Origin: Sphingomonas sp.
GTDB taxonomy: Bacteria; Pseudomonadota; Alphaproteobacteria; Sphingomonadales; Sphingomonadaceae
Reading direction: 5' to 3'
Length of the DNA stretch: 64,000 bases
Assembly (NCBI GenBank): GCA_019635535.1
Contig: JAHBZH010000001.1
Span: 2,446,995 to 2,510,994 of the forward strand
Shown here: piece by piece, positions 52,533-60,582 of the stretch
How positions within the stretch are numbered: position 1 is the stretch's first letter
Layout: the number at the start of each line of letters is the position of its first letter
The notes under the pieces: model-generated
What the model saw: the letters and a program-made list of their open reading frames with translations, nothing else
What the model was told of the DNA's origin: nothing
The model's database searches: none
Translations under genes and position numbers: made by a program

Positions 52533-55129
52533 GTCCTGCGGACCTGCAGCGAAAGGAAGCGGCCCCGCGCCGACGCGTTCACCGGGTCGTAGCCGAGGCC
52601 GGTCGTGCTTCCCGGATCGGGCACCAGCCGGGGCGGATCGTTGTCGAGCAGATTCTCGACGAACAGCGCCACCCGCGTTCCCCGCAGCCAGGAATCGTCC
52701 TCGCGCGGAACGGTCCAGGAGAGGCTGAGGTCGAACGTCGTATGCGCCGCCACCGGCCGCGGGACGACCGCCCGGTCATCGAGATAGGAATCGGTATGGT
52801 TGACGAACAGGCTTGCCGCCCACCGTTCCCGGCTCCAGCCGATCCCGCCGCGCGCGCGCCAGTCGAGCGGCCGGTAGGGCCGGTCGACCGACCGGATCAC
52901 CGGACTGCCGGGCGTCAACTGGTCGTCGAACGCGATGATGTGATTGACGTTGGCGTCGATCCAGAACTCGCTTCCGCCCGCCGCGAAGGCATAATGAAGC
53001 CCGAGATCGAATCCCCGCGTCCGTGTCAGCGCCGTGTTGTTGACGCGCCCGTCGAGGACGACGTCCACGTCGGACGGCGTCGCGCCGCCGTTCGAGAAGC
53101 CGGGCCCGGTGGCATCGAGCACCGTCTGCGCCCCGGCGACGAGCGCGGTGAGCTCGGCGACATCGGGCGACAGGTCGACGATCGAATCGAAGGCAGGATT
53201 GCCGATCACCGTGACTCGCGTGATCGGCAGCGCGATCCGGTCGGAGAAACGGATCGAATAATAGTTGAAGCGTAACGACAAGCCCGGAACGAAGGCCGGC
53301 GACCAGTCGCCGCCGACCGACCAGTTGCGCGACGTCTCCGGCCGCACCGCCGGGTTGCTGCCCTGCAGGAACAAAGCGATGCTGCCGGGCGGGGCCTTGG
53401 TGGGATCGGCATAAAGGAAGAAGGCCGGCAGGTAGAAGGCCGTATAGGCGCCGGTCACCTCCGAGAGCAGCGGCGCGCGGAACGAGCTGCTGTATGAGCC
53501 GCGCAGGTCGAGGCCGGGCAGCGGCGACCAGAGCAGGCCGAGCTTGGGGTCGAAGTTGGAGCCGGTCCGGCTGTAGCGGTCGTAGCGTCCGGCGAGCGAG
53601 AGCTGCAGCCGTTCGAGGCCCGGCCGGCGATTGAGCCGCGAGAAGAGAGGGACCAGCAGCTCAGCGAAGGCCGACTGCACGTCGCGCCGGCCGGCGCGGA
53701 CGACCTCGGCGATCGAGGAGGAGCGGAAGGCGTCGCGATATTCCTCCCACCGGGCCTGCGCGCCGAGCGCGAGCCGCACCGGGCCGGCCGGAAGGTCGAA
53801 CAGGCTCCCGTCGGCCCGGAGGCCGGTTTCGAGGATGGCGTTGCGCACGTCGCGCGCGTTGACGAGCTCGATGCCGCCCGGCTGCGTCTGGCGCTGCGAG
53901 GTGTCCGAGACGGCGTAATTGCCGTCGAGCCGGAACAGCCAGCCGCCGAGCGCGTAGCTCAGCTCGCCAGACAGGCCGAACGATTCCGCCTGCGCGTCGA
54001 CGCCGACCGGGAGCGGCGAGATCGATTGGAAGAGCGTGCGTTCGGTATCGCGATGCGCATAGCTGCCGCTCAGCGTTGCGCGAAATCCCGGCGCGAGCTC
54101 CTGCTCCAGCGCGCCGAGCACGCTGTGTCGGCGCTCGCGCGGGAGCAGGAAGGTTCCCGGCCGCAGGCCTATCGTGAAGTCGCGTTCGCCGGCGAGCACC
54201 TCGTTCTCGAGGCGGTACTCATAGGAGAGCATGGCATTGCCGCCGCCCCACTCGCGTCCAAGCGCCTGCGCGAGCTGAAGCTGCTCGCTCCCGCCGCGCG
54301 TCGTCGTCCCCGCCTGGACCGCGCTCTCCAGCCCGTCGAAATCGTCGCGGAGGATGAAGTTGACCACGCCGCCCACCGCGTCCGAGCCGTAGATCGCCGA
54401 CGCGCCGTCGGTGAGGATCTCGACGCGCTCGACCGCGCTGATCGGAATGAGCGAGACGTCGACGAAATTGCCGAAGCTGCTCGGCGCGAGCCTGCGCCCG
54501 TTGACCAGCACGAGCGTGGCGCGCTGGCCGAGCCCGCGCAGGTTGAGGCCCGCGCCATGATCGGTGACGTCCTGGTCGGGACGGAAGATGTTCGAATTCT
54601 CCTTGTTGACCCCGCTTTGCGTGTTCTGCGGGACGGTGCGCATCAGCTGGTCGATCGAGGTCGCGCCCGTCCGGTCGATCTCCCGGCGCGTGATGACGAT
54701 GACGGGCGAGGTCGGCTGGGCCCCCCTCAGATTGGTGCCGGTCACCACGATCGCCTGGGACTGCGCGGAATCCGCCGGCGGACCCGGGGTTCCGCCGTTC
54801 TCCGCGACCGGCGCCGATATGACGAGCGCATCGCCGACGAACGCCACCCGAAGGCCGCTGCCCTGGAGCAGCAGCTCGACCGCCTGACGCGCGCCGTACC
54901 GCCCGCGAAGCGGCGGCGCGCGCCGCCCGGCGACGAGCCGGCTCGGGGCGATCACGCTCGTGCCCGAGCGGACCGAGACCTCGCGCAGCGAGCGCGCAAG
55001 CTCCTGCGCGGGAAGCGCATAATCGGCTTCCTGCGCGGGCTGCGCCTGCGCGGGAAGCGCGCACAACATGGTGGTGATGGCGGTCGCGCCCAGCCAGTGG
55101 GCCGCCCGATCGTATCGATGGCCGAACAT
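52526..55129 (-). CDS. TonB-dependent receptor with STN domain, likely lasso peptide importer
   Basis: 867 aa from ATG 55129, which has AGGGGGAAGG just upstream. Signal peptide ends at ALPAQA. The STN domain (YALPAQELARSLREVSVRSG, about 37-90) is the kind that talks to FecR. The plug has NLRGLGQRATLVLVNGRRLA and the barrel ends with LQVRRTW. The neighbourhood makes uptake of a lasso peptide, perhaps with bound metal, the likely job. Confidence 0.9.
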   Translation of the reverse strand: MFGHRYDRAAHWLGATAITTMLCALPAQAQPAQEADYALPAQELARSLREVSVRSGTSVIAPSRLVAGRRAPPLRGRYGARQAVELLLQGSGLRVAFVGDALVISAPVAENGGTPGPPADSAQSQAIVVTGTNLRGAQPTSPVIVITRREIDRTGATSIDQLMRTVPQNTQSGVNKENSNIFRPDQDVTDHGAGLNLRGLGQRATLVLVNGRRLAPSSFGNFVDVSLIPISAVERVEILTDGASAIYGSDAVGGVVNFILRDDFDGLESAVQAGTTTRGGSEQLQLAQALGREWGGGNAMLSYEYRLENEVLAGERDFTIGLRPGTFLLPRERRHSVLGALEQELAPGFRATLSGSYAHRDTERTLFQSISPLPVGVDAQAESFGLSGELSYALGGWLFRLDGNYAVSDTSQRQTQPGGIELVNARDVRNAILETGLRADGSLFDLPAGPVRLALGAQARWEEYRDAFRSSSIAEVVRAGRRDVQSAFAELLVPLFSRLNRRPGLERLQLSLAGRYDRYSRTGSNFDPKLGLLWSPLPGLDLRGSYSSSFRAPLLSEVTGAYTAFYLPAFFLYADPTKAPPGSIALFLQGSNPAVRPETSRNWSVGGDWSPAFVPGLSLRFNYYSIRFSDRIALPITRVTVIGNPAFDSIVDLSPDVAELTALVAGAQTVLDATGPGFSNGGATPSDVDVVLDGRVNNTALTRTRGFDLGLHYAFAAGGSEFWIDANVNHIIAFDDQLTPGSPVIRSVDRPYRPLDWRARGGIGWSRERWAASLFVNHTDSYLDDRAVVPRPVAAHTTFDLSLSWTVPREDDSWLRGTRVALFVENLLDNDPPRLVPDPGSTTGLGYDPVNASARGRFLSLQVRRTW

Positions 55130-55262
55130 CCTTCCCCCTTGTCGCCGGCGCATCTGGGAATGCGGCGCCGTGCGGGGACGTTGACGACAGGACGGCTCGC
55201 TACCCCCCGGGAAAAATTCGGTGACGCCGAATCGAGGGCGATCATCCGCGACCGATGGCCGC

Positions 55263-55463
55263 TCAGGCCTCGTCGCGGTCCAGTCCGCGCGCCTGGCCCC
55301 GGTCGTCGGCGAGCTCGATCGTGCCCGGCACCAGCCAGACCAGCCCGGCATCGTCCGCTTCGAAGCGCGCCTGCCGACTGCGCACCGCATCGGCGGCGGC
55401 GCGCTCGGCGGTGTCGCGCCACGGTCCAATGAGCACGCGCGTGCGGTATCGGTAGCGCCCCAT
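55263..55463 (-). CDS. Small hypothetical protein between receptor and FecR
   Basis: 66 aa. It reads MGRYRYRTRVLIGPWRDTAE, ARFEADDAGLVWLVPGTIEL, a compact alpha/beta look with no signal. It lies in the same direction as the FecI-FecR-receptor set. Similar short genes are common in sphingomonads, but function is unknown. Confidence 0.55.
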   Translation of the reverse strand: MGRYRYRTRVLIGPWRDTAERAAADAVRSRQARFEADDAGLVWLVPGTIELADDRGQARGLDRDEA

Positions 55464-55526
55464 TTCCCGCCCCCTCGCGCCGCGCCTGACGACGAGCGAG
55501 GACCAATGCCCTACCGGAAAGTCACG

Positions 55527-56507
55527 CTATTCCGGAGCGGCGGGATCCACGAGCACAAGATGGCCGTCCGGACGGGGCTCGACCCGCAGCTCGAAGGCGG
55601 CCGCGAGGCTGCGCGCGAACCCCGCGACGTCGCCGGCGCGATAGGCGCCGCTGACCCGCAGATTGCCGATGCGTTCGTCGCCGAGGCGAAGTTGGGTCCG
55701 GCTGTAGCGATTGACGAGCGCCACCGCCTCGCGCAGCGGCGTATCGTCGAACTCGAGCATGCGGGTCGGCCAGAGCGCCTCGCCGCGGCCGGCGGGCACA
55801 TTCACCGGTGGCGCGCGCTCGGCGATGACAAGCTTCTGTCCGGCCGACAGCCTGTGCACGGCGGCCGTGCCCGCGTCGCGCCGCCGGACTTCGACCGAGC
55901 CTTCGAGCAGGACAACGGCGAGACGATCCTGGATCAAACTCACGTCGAACATCGTCCCGGTCGCGACGACCTCGCTTCCGGCGGCGCGCACGACGAAGGG
56001 CCGTTCCTCATGGGCGACGATGAAGCGGGCGCGCCCCGCATGCAGAAGAAGCAGCCGCTGCGATGCCGAGAAGCGCGCCTCGACGCGGCTGGCCGAGTCG
56101 AGCACGAGCCGCGAGCCGTCCGGCAGGTCGATCTCCCTGATGTCCCCGACCGCCGTCGCGAAGACTTGCGGCTGCCCGCCGGAATCGGGAAGCCAGCGCG
56201 GGCCCAGCATGAGCAGCGCGACCAGCGCGATCCCGGCGACGAGTGAGGCTGCGATCGCGGAGCCGGGCGCGCGGCCGACCGATCCCGACCTCGCCTTCTC
56301 TTCCGGACCAGCGGTCTCGGCGGCGCGCAGCCGGCCCGCGGCGGACCAGATCGCCGCCATCCGTTCATAGGCCTCGGCATGCCTGGGGTCGGCTTCGTAC
56401 CACTGCCTGAAGGCCGAGTGCTCGCGGGCGTCGGCGCCGCCGCCGAGACGCGCGAGCCAGTCCGCCGCCTCGCGTCGGATGCGCCCGCGCGTCCGAAACC
56501 AGCGCAT
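55527..56507 (-). CDS. fecR: FecR-type anti-sigma factor / signal transducer
   Basis: 326 aa. N-terminal cytoplasmic part REAADWLARLGGGADAREHS and FRQWYEADPRHAEAYERM, one membrane helix (AIAASLVAGIALVALLML), then the FecR domain DGSRLVLDSASRVEARFSAS and VVATGTMFDV, and a C-terminal STN-contact part (NRYSRTQLRLGDERIGNLRV). It senses the loaded receptor and releases the sigma factor encoded just upstream. Confidence 0.92.
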   Translation of the reverse strand: MRWFRTRGRIRREAADWLARLGGGADAREHSAFRQWYEADPRHAEAYERMAAIWSAAGRLRAAETAGPEEKARSGSVGRAPGSAIAASLVAGIALVALLMLGPRWLPDSGGQPQVFATAVGDIREIDLPDGSRLVLDSASRVEARFSASQRLLLLHAGRARFIVAHEERPFVVRAAGSEVVATGTMFDVSLIQDRLAVVLLEGSVEVRRRDAGTAAVHRLSAGQKLVIAERAPPVNVPAGRGEALWPTRMLEFDDTPLREAVALVNRYSRTQLRLGDERIGNLRVSGAYRAGDVAGFARSLAAAFELRVEPRPDGHLVLVDPAAPE

Positions 56508-56513
56508 CGACCG

Positions 56514-57080
56514 CTAGGCCTTTCTCAGCAGGCGATCGAGCTGGACGAGCGCCTTGCTCATCTGTTTCTCCACGCCCTTGATCGACAGTCCGGTACGTTG
56601 CGCTATTTCCGCGTACGTAAGCCCTTCGACGCGATGCGCCATGAATATCTCCCGCGTCCTCGGACGCAGACGCGTGATAGCAATCTCCAGGCGCCTTAGC
56701 ATGTCCCGGGATTCGAGAAGTCCGTGCGGATCGGTCGCCGGAAGCTTCTCCTCGTCGGCGACAACGTGAAGGGCGGCCGATTGCCTTGCGGCGGTCTTGG
56801 CACGGTCCTTCAGGAGATTGGAGGCGATGCGGCGAAGATAGGCCTGCGGCCGCTCCAGCAGCGCGCCTTCGCGACCCAGGCGCGCGAGCCGGAAGAAGGC
56901 GTCCTGCACGAGGTCGTGCGCGTCGTCCCTGCTGCGCGTCTGGCGCGAGATGATCCTCACGAGTCGCGGGGATTCGCTGCGATAGAGATCGGCTAGAAGC
57001 TCATCGGCATCAGGATTCCGGTGTGCTCCCGGTCCGTCGGACTCGGCCTGCGCGCGCGCGGAGGTGCCCGGACCCCTCAT
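56514..57080 (-). CDS. fecI: FecI-like ECF sigma factor
   Basis: 188 aa from ATG 57080; longer frames to 57,287 add unlikely sequence. Region 2: RLVRIISRQTRSRDDAHDLVQ, AFFRLARLG, YLRRIASNLLKDRAKT; region 4: GLTYAEIAQRTGLSIKGVEK. With FecR and the STN receptor it forms a cell-surface signalling set that should switch on receptor and isopeptidase when the peptide is present outside. Confidence 0.9.
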   Translation of the reverse strand: MRGPGTSARAQAESDGPGAHRNPDADELLADLYRSESPRLVRIISRQTRSRDDAHDLVQDAFFRLARLGREGALLERPQAYLRRIASNLLKDRAKTAARQSAALHVVADEEKLPATDPHGLLESRDMLRRLEIAITRLRPRTREIFMAHRVEGLTYAEIAQRTGLSIKGVEKQMSKALVQLDRLLRKA

Positions 57081-57693
57081 CCGGACCTTCCGCGCAGCCG
57101 AATGCGGCGCCGATTCGATCCACGCGCCGCAGGGCAACGGCTTCCCATATCCGGCCTCCTCCCGCGAGGCGGCCGGCACAAAGCCGGGTGTTGAGAACAT
57201 GCTTGGACATGCGCCGTCGCCTTTAACCGCGAGCGATCTGGACATGCGCGACGGCCACCCGGCCGAGATTCGAGCCGGCACCACCAAGCGAGGTTCTCAC
57301 GCCTCGGCGCCGCGGTGCGGCGCCAATTCAGGATAGAGTCGGCGCGCCGCAGCGCAAGAGGCGAATGCAGCAGGGTGTTTCGGGAAGCGTCGGCATGCTC
57401 GCGCGCCGCCAGAACCGGAGGGCTCGGGAAAAGAATCTCTGAAAGGTTGGGAGAATCTGATTCCTGGCAATCCTAAGCCACCGACATCAATCGGTTTCCC
57501 AGCCAAGGAGCGGCTCCGCGCCGCATCAGGTCCAGCTGCGCGGTTCGCCAGGAGCTCGGCCAGCGCGAGCGCTGGAACTGTCACACCGGGGATGCACCGA
57601 CATACGTCTCCGCGGAATCTCGGCACCAGCCGTCTTGCGCCAGCTGCTGCGGTGGACTTCCGTCGAGAGCCCGCAAGTCTCAGGAGGAACCTG
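57081..57693. other. 613-bp stretch without a supported gene; likely fecI promoter and cargo border
   Basis: The left part must contain the promoter of the fecI unit. Around 57,287 lies the right copy of the 23-bp repeat. A minus-strand frame (57,297-57,626) ends RRLYPELAPHRGAEA directly at this repeat and may be the tail of a lost backbone gene. Nearer alpA the sequence is less GC-rich (57,430-57,500). No RNA gene is seen. Confidence 0.4.
57287..57309. repeat. Right copy of the 23-bp direct repeat
   Basis: AGCGAG, G in place of T, then TTCTCACGCCTCGGCG; 22 of 23 bases match 7,303-7,325. Both copies read as the end of a minus-strand frame (..AEA stop). Confidence 0.6.
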
Positions 57694-57879
57694 ATGCCGT
57701 CTCAAGCCCCCGAACGGATCCTTCGCCTCGCGGTGGTTCTCGAACGAACGGGACTCAGCCGTTCCACGCTCTACCGAAAGGTCAACTCCGGCACTTTTCC
57801 GAGACAGCTCAAGATTTCGCTCCGCTGCGCCGGATGGCGCGAAAGCGAGGTAGAAGAATGGCTGCGCCGGCCCGCGTGA
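57694..57879 (+). CDS. alpA: AlpA-family phage/element regulator
   Basis: 61 aa from ATG 57694 with AGGAGG before it; the open frame reaches back to 57,592 but without a ribosome site. It reads LRLAVVLERTGLSRSTLYRK, VNSGTFPRQLKIS, WRESEVEEWLRR, the AlpA/HTH_17 pattern. Such proteins stimulate integrase or excision genes; here it converges on the integrase gene 39 bp away. Confidence 0.9.
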   Translation: MPSQAPERILRLAVVLERTGLSRSTLYRKVNSGTFPRQLKISLRCAGWRESEVEEWLRRPA

Positions 57880-57918
57880 GCCGACGATCGGAATGTGCGA
57901 GGCCCGCAATGCGCCAGA

Positions 57919-59064
57919 CTAGGTCACACAAGTGGTGCGCTCGACTTCCTCTGCCCAGGTGTCAAGCGCCTGACGCTTCTCCGGTCCATAGGAATGAAGC
58001 GCATACACTCGCGCGGTCACACCCTTCACTGCGTGGTTGAGCACACGACCGACCACTTCCTCGCGGACCCCTAGTCGCACCATGTGCGTGGCAGCGCTGC
58101 GCCGCAGGTCATGCAGTCGCCAGGCAGCCACGCCACCGCCGCTCGCCGCGACAAATGCATCTAGTCGCGTCTTCAGCTTGGCGTAGTTTGTCATGTGGGT
58201 CCGGCCATCAGTCGCGAACACATACACTCCCAGCCGCGGGAGCCGCTCCAAGATCTCCACGGCGGCGGCGGCAAGGGGCACAAAGTGCCGACGCTCGCCC
58301 TTCGTGCTGGCGGCGGGAATAGTCCACATGCCCGCATCCAAATCGAGATCGTCCCATCGCATGCTGGCGACCTCGGTCCGGCGCTGAGCCGTCAGGGCCA
58401 GGAGTCGGACGTAGGGTCCGAAGGGGTAGCCAAGGAGTTCCGCCGCCTTCCAGATCTGCGCCACATCCTTCATCGTGAGCACTCGATCACGCTCCCTCTC
58501 GATCTGCGGCTTTGGGATGCCTTCGGCCGGCGAGAAGTCGATCCAATCCTGGCTCAGGGCGTATCGGAAGATCGTCTTGACCAGTGCCAGCACTCGGTTG
58601 GGAAGGACGACGCCTTCGAGCCCATCGAGCAGGGTGCGTACATCCGCACGGCGGATGTCGACGATCTTGCGATCGCGCCACGCGGGCAAGACATGGAGCT
58701 CGAGGCGCCGCCGCTGATATTCCCAGCTGTCATTCTTGCGCTGCGCGACCTTTTCGATCCAGTGGTAGGCCACCGCTCCGAATGTCCGTTCGACCGCTTC
58801 GGCGCTCCCGCCACGCGAAATTGCAGAGATGACCTTCAATGCGGCAGTTCGCGCTTCTGAGAGGTTCATGCCGGGATAGGTGCCGAGCTTCCTGTTGATG
58901 GTTCGCTCGCCTGTGCGGGCGCGGAATATCCAGGCTTTGGTGCCGCCCGCACCGACACGAAGACGCAGGCCGGTCACTTTCTGGTCGGGATATTCCTTCT
59001 GTCCCCGGGCCGGCGGCTTGAAGGCCGCCACTCTGGAATCTGTCAACATCCGCCGCTCCTGCAC
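57919..59064 (-). CDS. int: Tyrosine integrase (P4-like) of the element
   Basis: 381 aa. N-terminal arm-binding part with TGLRLRVGAGGTKAW and GTYPGMNLSEARTAA, a SAM-like core-binding domain (about 95-175), and catalytic residues Arg228 (TAQRRTEV), Lys255 (STKGERRH), His318 and Arg321 (LHDLRRSAATH), His344 (LNHAV) and Tyr354 (RVYALHSYGPEKRQAL). It is complete and lies beside the tRNA-Arg 3' end, its probable attachment site. MLTDSR five codons on is an alternative start. Confidence 0.94.
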   Translation of the reverse strand: MQERRMLTDSRVAAFKPPARGQKEYPDQKVTGLRLRVGAGGTKAWIFRARTGERTINRKLGTYPGMNLSEARTAALKVISAISRGGSAEAVERTFGAVAYHWIEKVAQRKNDSWEYQRRRLELHVLPAWRDRKIVDIRRADVRTLLDGLEGVVLPNRVLALVKTIFRYALSQDWIDFSPAEGIPKPQIERERDRVLTMKDVAQIWKAAELLGYPFGPYVRLLALTAQRRTEVASMRWDDLDLDAGMWTIPAASTKGERRHFVPLAAAAVEILERLPRLGVYVFATDGRTHMTNYAKLKTRLDAFVAASGGGVAAWRLHDLRRSAATHMVRLGVREEVVGRVLNHAVKGVTARVYALHSYGPEKRQALDTWAEEVERTTCVT

Positions 59065-59194
59065 TCAAGTGGACGCGGCTGAGGTTCATCGTTCGCAAAG
59101 CCGCGCTTCCCAGAAGCTCCCTCTCCTCTGACTGGCGTCGTCGCTGTAGTGAGCCGCTGATGAATCTGAGGCTCTTTCGCGGAAGTTCCGATTT

Positions 59195-59230
59195 GTTACC
59201 TAAGGGCCGGCTAGGTAACACATAGGTAAC
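59195..59230. repeat. Three TAGGTAAC octamers upstream of the integrase
   Basis: GTTACCTA (59,195) and TAGGTAAC (59,212) form an inverted pair; a further TAGGTAAC (59,223) follows 11 bp after the second. They lie between the integrase start and the attachment site, where arm-type sites for integrase or binding sites for an excision factor are expected. Confidence 0.6.
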
Positions 59231-59327
59231 AAGCGCCGAGATTTGCTGGGATCCAGTGGGACGCTATGCCCTTGATCTAAAAGGATTTGATATTCTCTGA
59301 GACCCCTTGGAATTGCGCCCGGCGGAA

Positions 59328-59372
59328 CTTCTAAGCTTGGGGTCGCAGGTTCGAATCCTGCCGGGCGCGCCA
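59328..59372 (+). tRNA. Displaced 3' part of a tRNA-Arg(UCU) gene, attachment site
   Basis: CTTCTAAGCTTGG holds anticodon TCT and the 3' half of the anticodon stem, then the T-arm GCAGGTTCGAATCCTGC and acceptor end CGGGCGC-GCCA, ending at 59,372. The D-arm and the 5' half of the anticodon stem are missing, so this is the 3' piece of a tRNA displaced by the element; the intact tRNA should be at the far end, left of this window. A GCGCCCG that could pair with the acceptor 3' strand lies at 59,315-59,321, but the tRNA would lack a D-arm. Confidence 0.82.
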
Positions 59373-59376
59373 GTTC

Positions 59377-60582
59377 CTATTCGTGGCGCAGCGCGTCGAT
59401 CGGGTTGAGGCTCGCGGCGCGGCGGGCGGGGAAATAGCCGAAGACGATGCCGATCAGCGCCGAGACGCTGAACGCGATCAGGTTGATCTGCGGATCGAAC
59501 AGGAACGGCACCTGGATCAATGGCGCAATGGCGAAGGTGGCGATCAGCGCCAATAGCAGCCCGATCAAACCGCCCAGACATGCCAGCACCACCGCTTCGA
59601 CCAGGAACTGCATCAGCACCTCCCCCGCCACCGCGCCAATGGCGAGGCGGATGCCGATCTCGCGCGTCCGCTCGGTGACGGAAACCAGCATGATGTTCAT
59701 GATGCCGATGCCGCCGACGATCAGGCTGACGGCGGCGACCGCGCCCATCACCATGGTGAGGATGCGCGTCGTGCCCTGCAGCGTCTCGCTGATCTGGCGG
59801 GTGTCGAAAATGTTGAAATTGTCCTGTTGCCCCGGGCGGATGTTGCGCCGTTCGCGCAGCAGGCTTTCGATCGAGGACTGTACCGAGGCGGTGTCGTAGG
59901 CATCGTCCACCGCGACCATGATGAAGCGGATGTCGCGATTGCCGGAGAAGCGGCGCTGCACCGCCTTGATCGGCATGATCACGACATCGTCCTGGTCCTG
60001 GAAGCCGCCCTGCCCGCGCGCGGCGAGCGTGCCGATCACCTCGCAGGAGAGATCGCGGATGCGGAAGCGTTCGCCGACCGGATCGTCGCTCCGGAACAGG
60101 TTGCGCTGCACGGTGCTGCCGATGATGCACACCGCCTTGCCCGATTCCTCCTCCGCCTCGTTCCAGATGCGGCCGGCGGACAGCGCCCATTGCTGGGCGG
60201 TGAAGAATTGCGCGGTCGTGCCGTTGACCGTGGTCGACCAGTTGGCGGCGTTGCGCACGGCGAGGCCGGAAGACTGGGCCTGCGGCGCCACGGCGCGCAC
60301 GCCGGCGACCTGGTCCTGGATCGCCTCCACGTCCGCCATCTGAAAATCGGGCGGCTGCGGCCCGCCGCCGCCGCGCCCGAAGCCCTGGCCGGGGCGGATC
60401 TGCAGGATGTTCGCGCCCAGGCTGGAAATCTGCTCGGCGACGGCGGCCGTCGCGCCCTGCCCCAGCGTCACCATCGTCACCACCGCCGCCACGCCGATGA
60501 CGATGCCGAGCGTGGTCAGGAAGGAGCGCAGCAGGTGCCGCCGGATTTCGCGCACCGCGAGGATGATGGTGGTGAAGAACAT
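59377..60582 (-). CDS. ABC transporter permease, MacB type
   Basis: 401 aa. Membrane helix near the N-terminus (LLRSFLTTLGIVIGVAAVV), a large periplasmic MacB domain, and three helices at the end (VMGAVAAVSLIVGGIGIMNI, ERTREIGIRLAIGA, YFPARRAASLNPIDALRHE). The ATPase is a separate gene, so this is a split MacB. It ends 5 bp from the tRNA piece and belongs to the chromosome, not the element. Confidence 0.9.
   Translation of the reverse strand: MFFTTIILAVREIRRHLLRSFLTTLGIVIGVAAVVTMVTLGQGATAAVAEQISSLGANILQIRPGQGFGRGGGGPQPPDFQMADVEAIQDQVAGVRAVAPQAQSSGLAVRNAANWSTTVNGTTAQFFTAQQWALSAGRIWNEAEEESGKAVCIIGSTVQRNLFRSDDPVGERFRIRDLSCEVIGTLAARGQGGFQDQDDVVIMPIKAVQRRFSGNRDIRFIMVAVDDAYDTASVQSSIESLLRERRNIRPGQQDNFNIFDTRQISETLQGTTRILTMVMGAVAAVSLIVGGIGIMNIMLVSVTERTREIGIRLAIGAVAGEVLMQFLVEAVVLACLGGLIGLLLALIATFAIAPLIQVPFLFDPQINLIAFSVSALIGIVFGYFPARRAASLNPIDALRHE

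Noticed and set aside
57297..57626. Minus-strand frame of 109 codons ending at the right repeat
   Set aside because: No ribosome site or known domain; kept only as a possible remnant.
59315..59372. Complete tRNA-Arg gene
   Set aside because: D-arm and 5' anticodon stem are missing; 58 bases instead of about 77.
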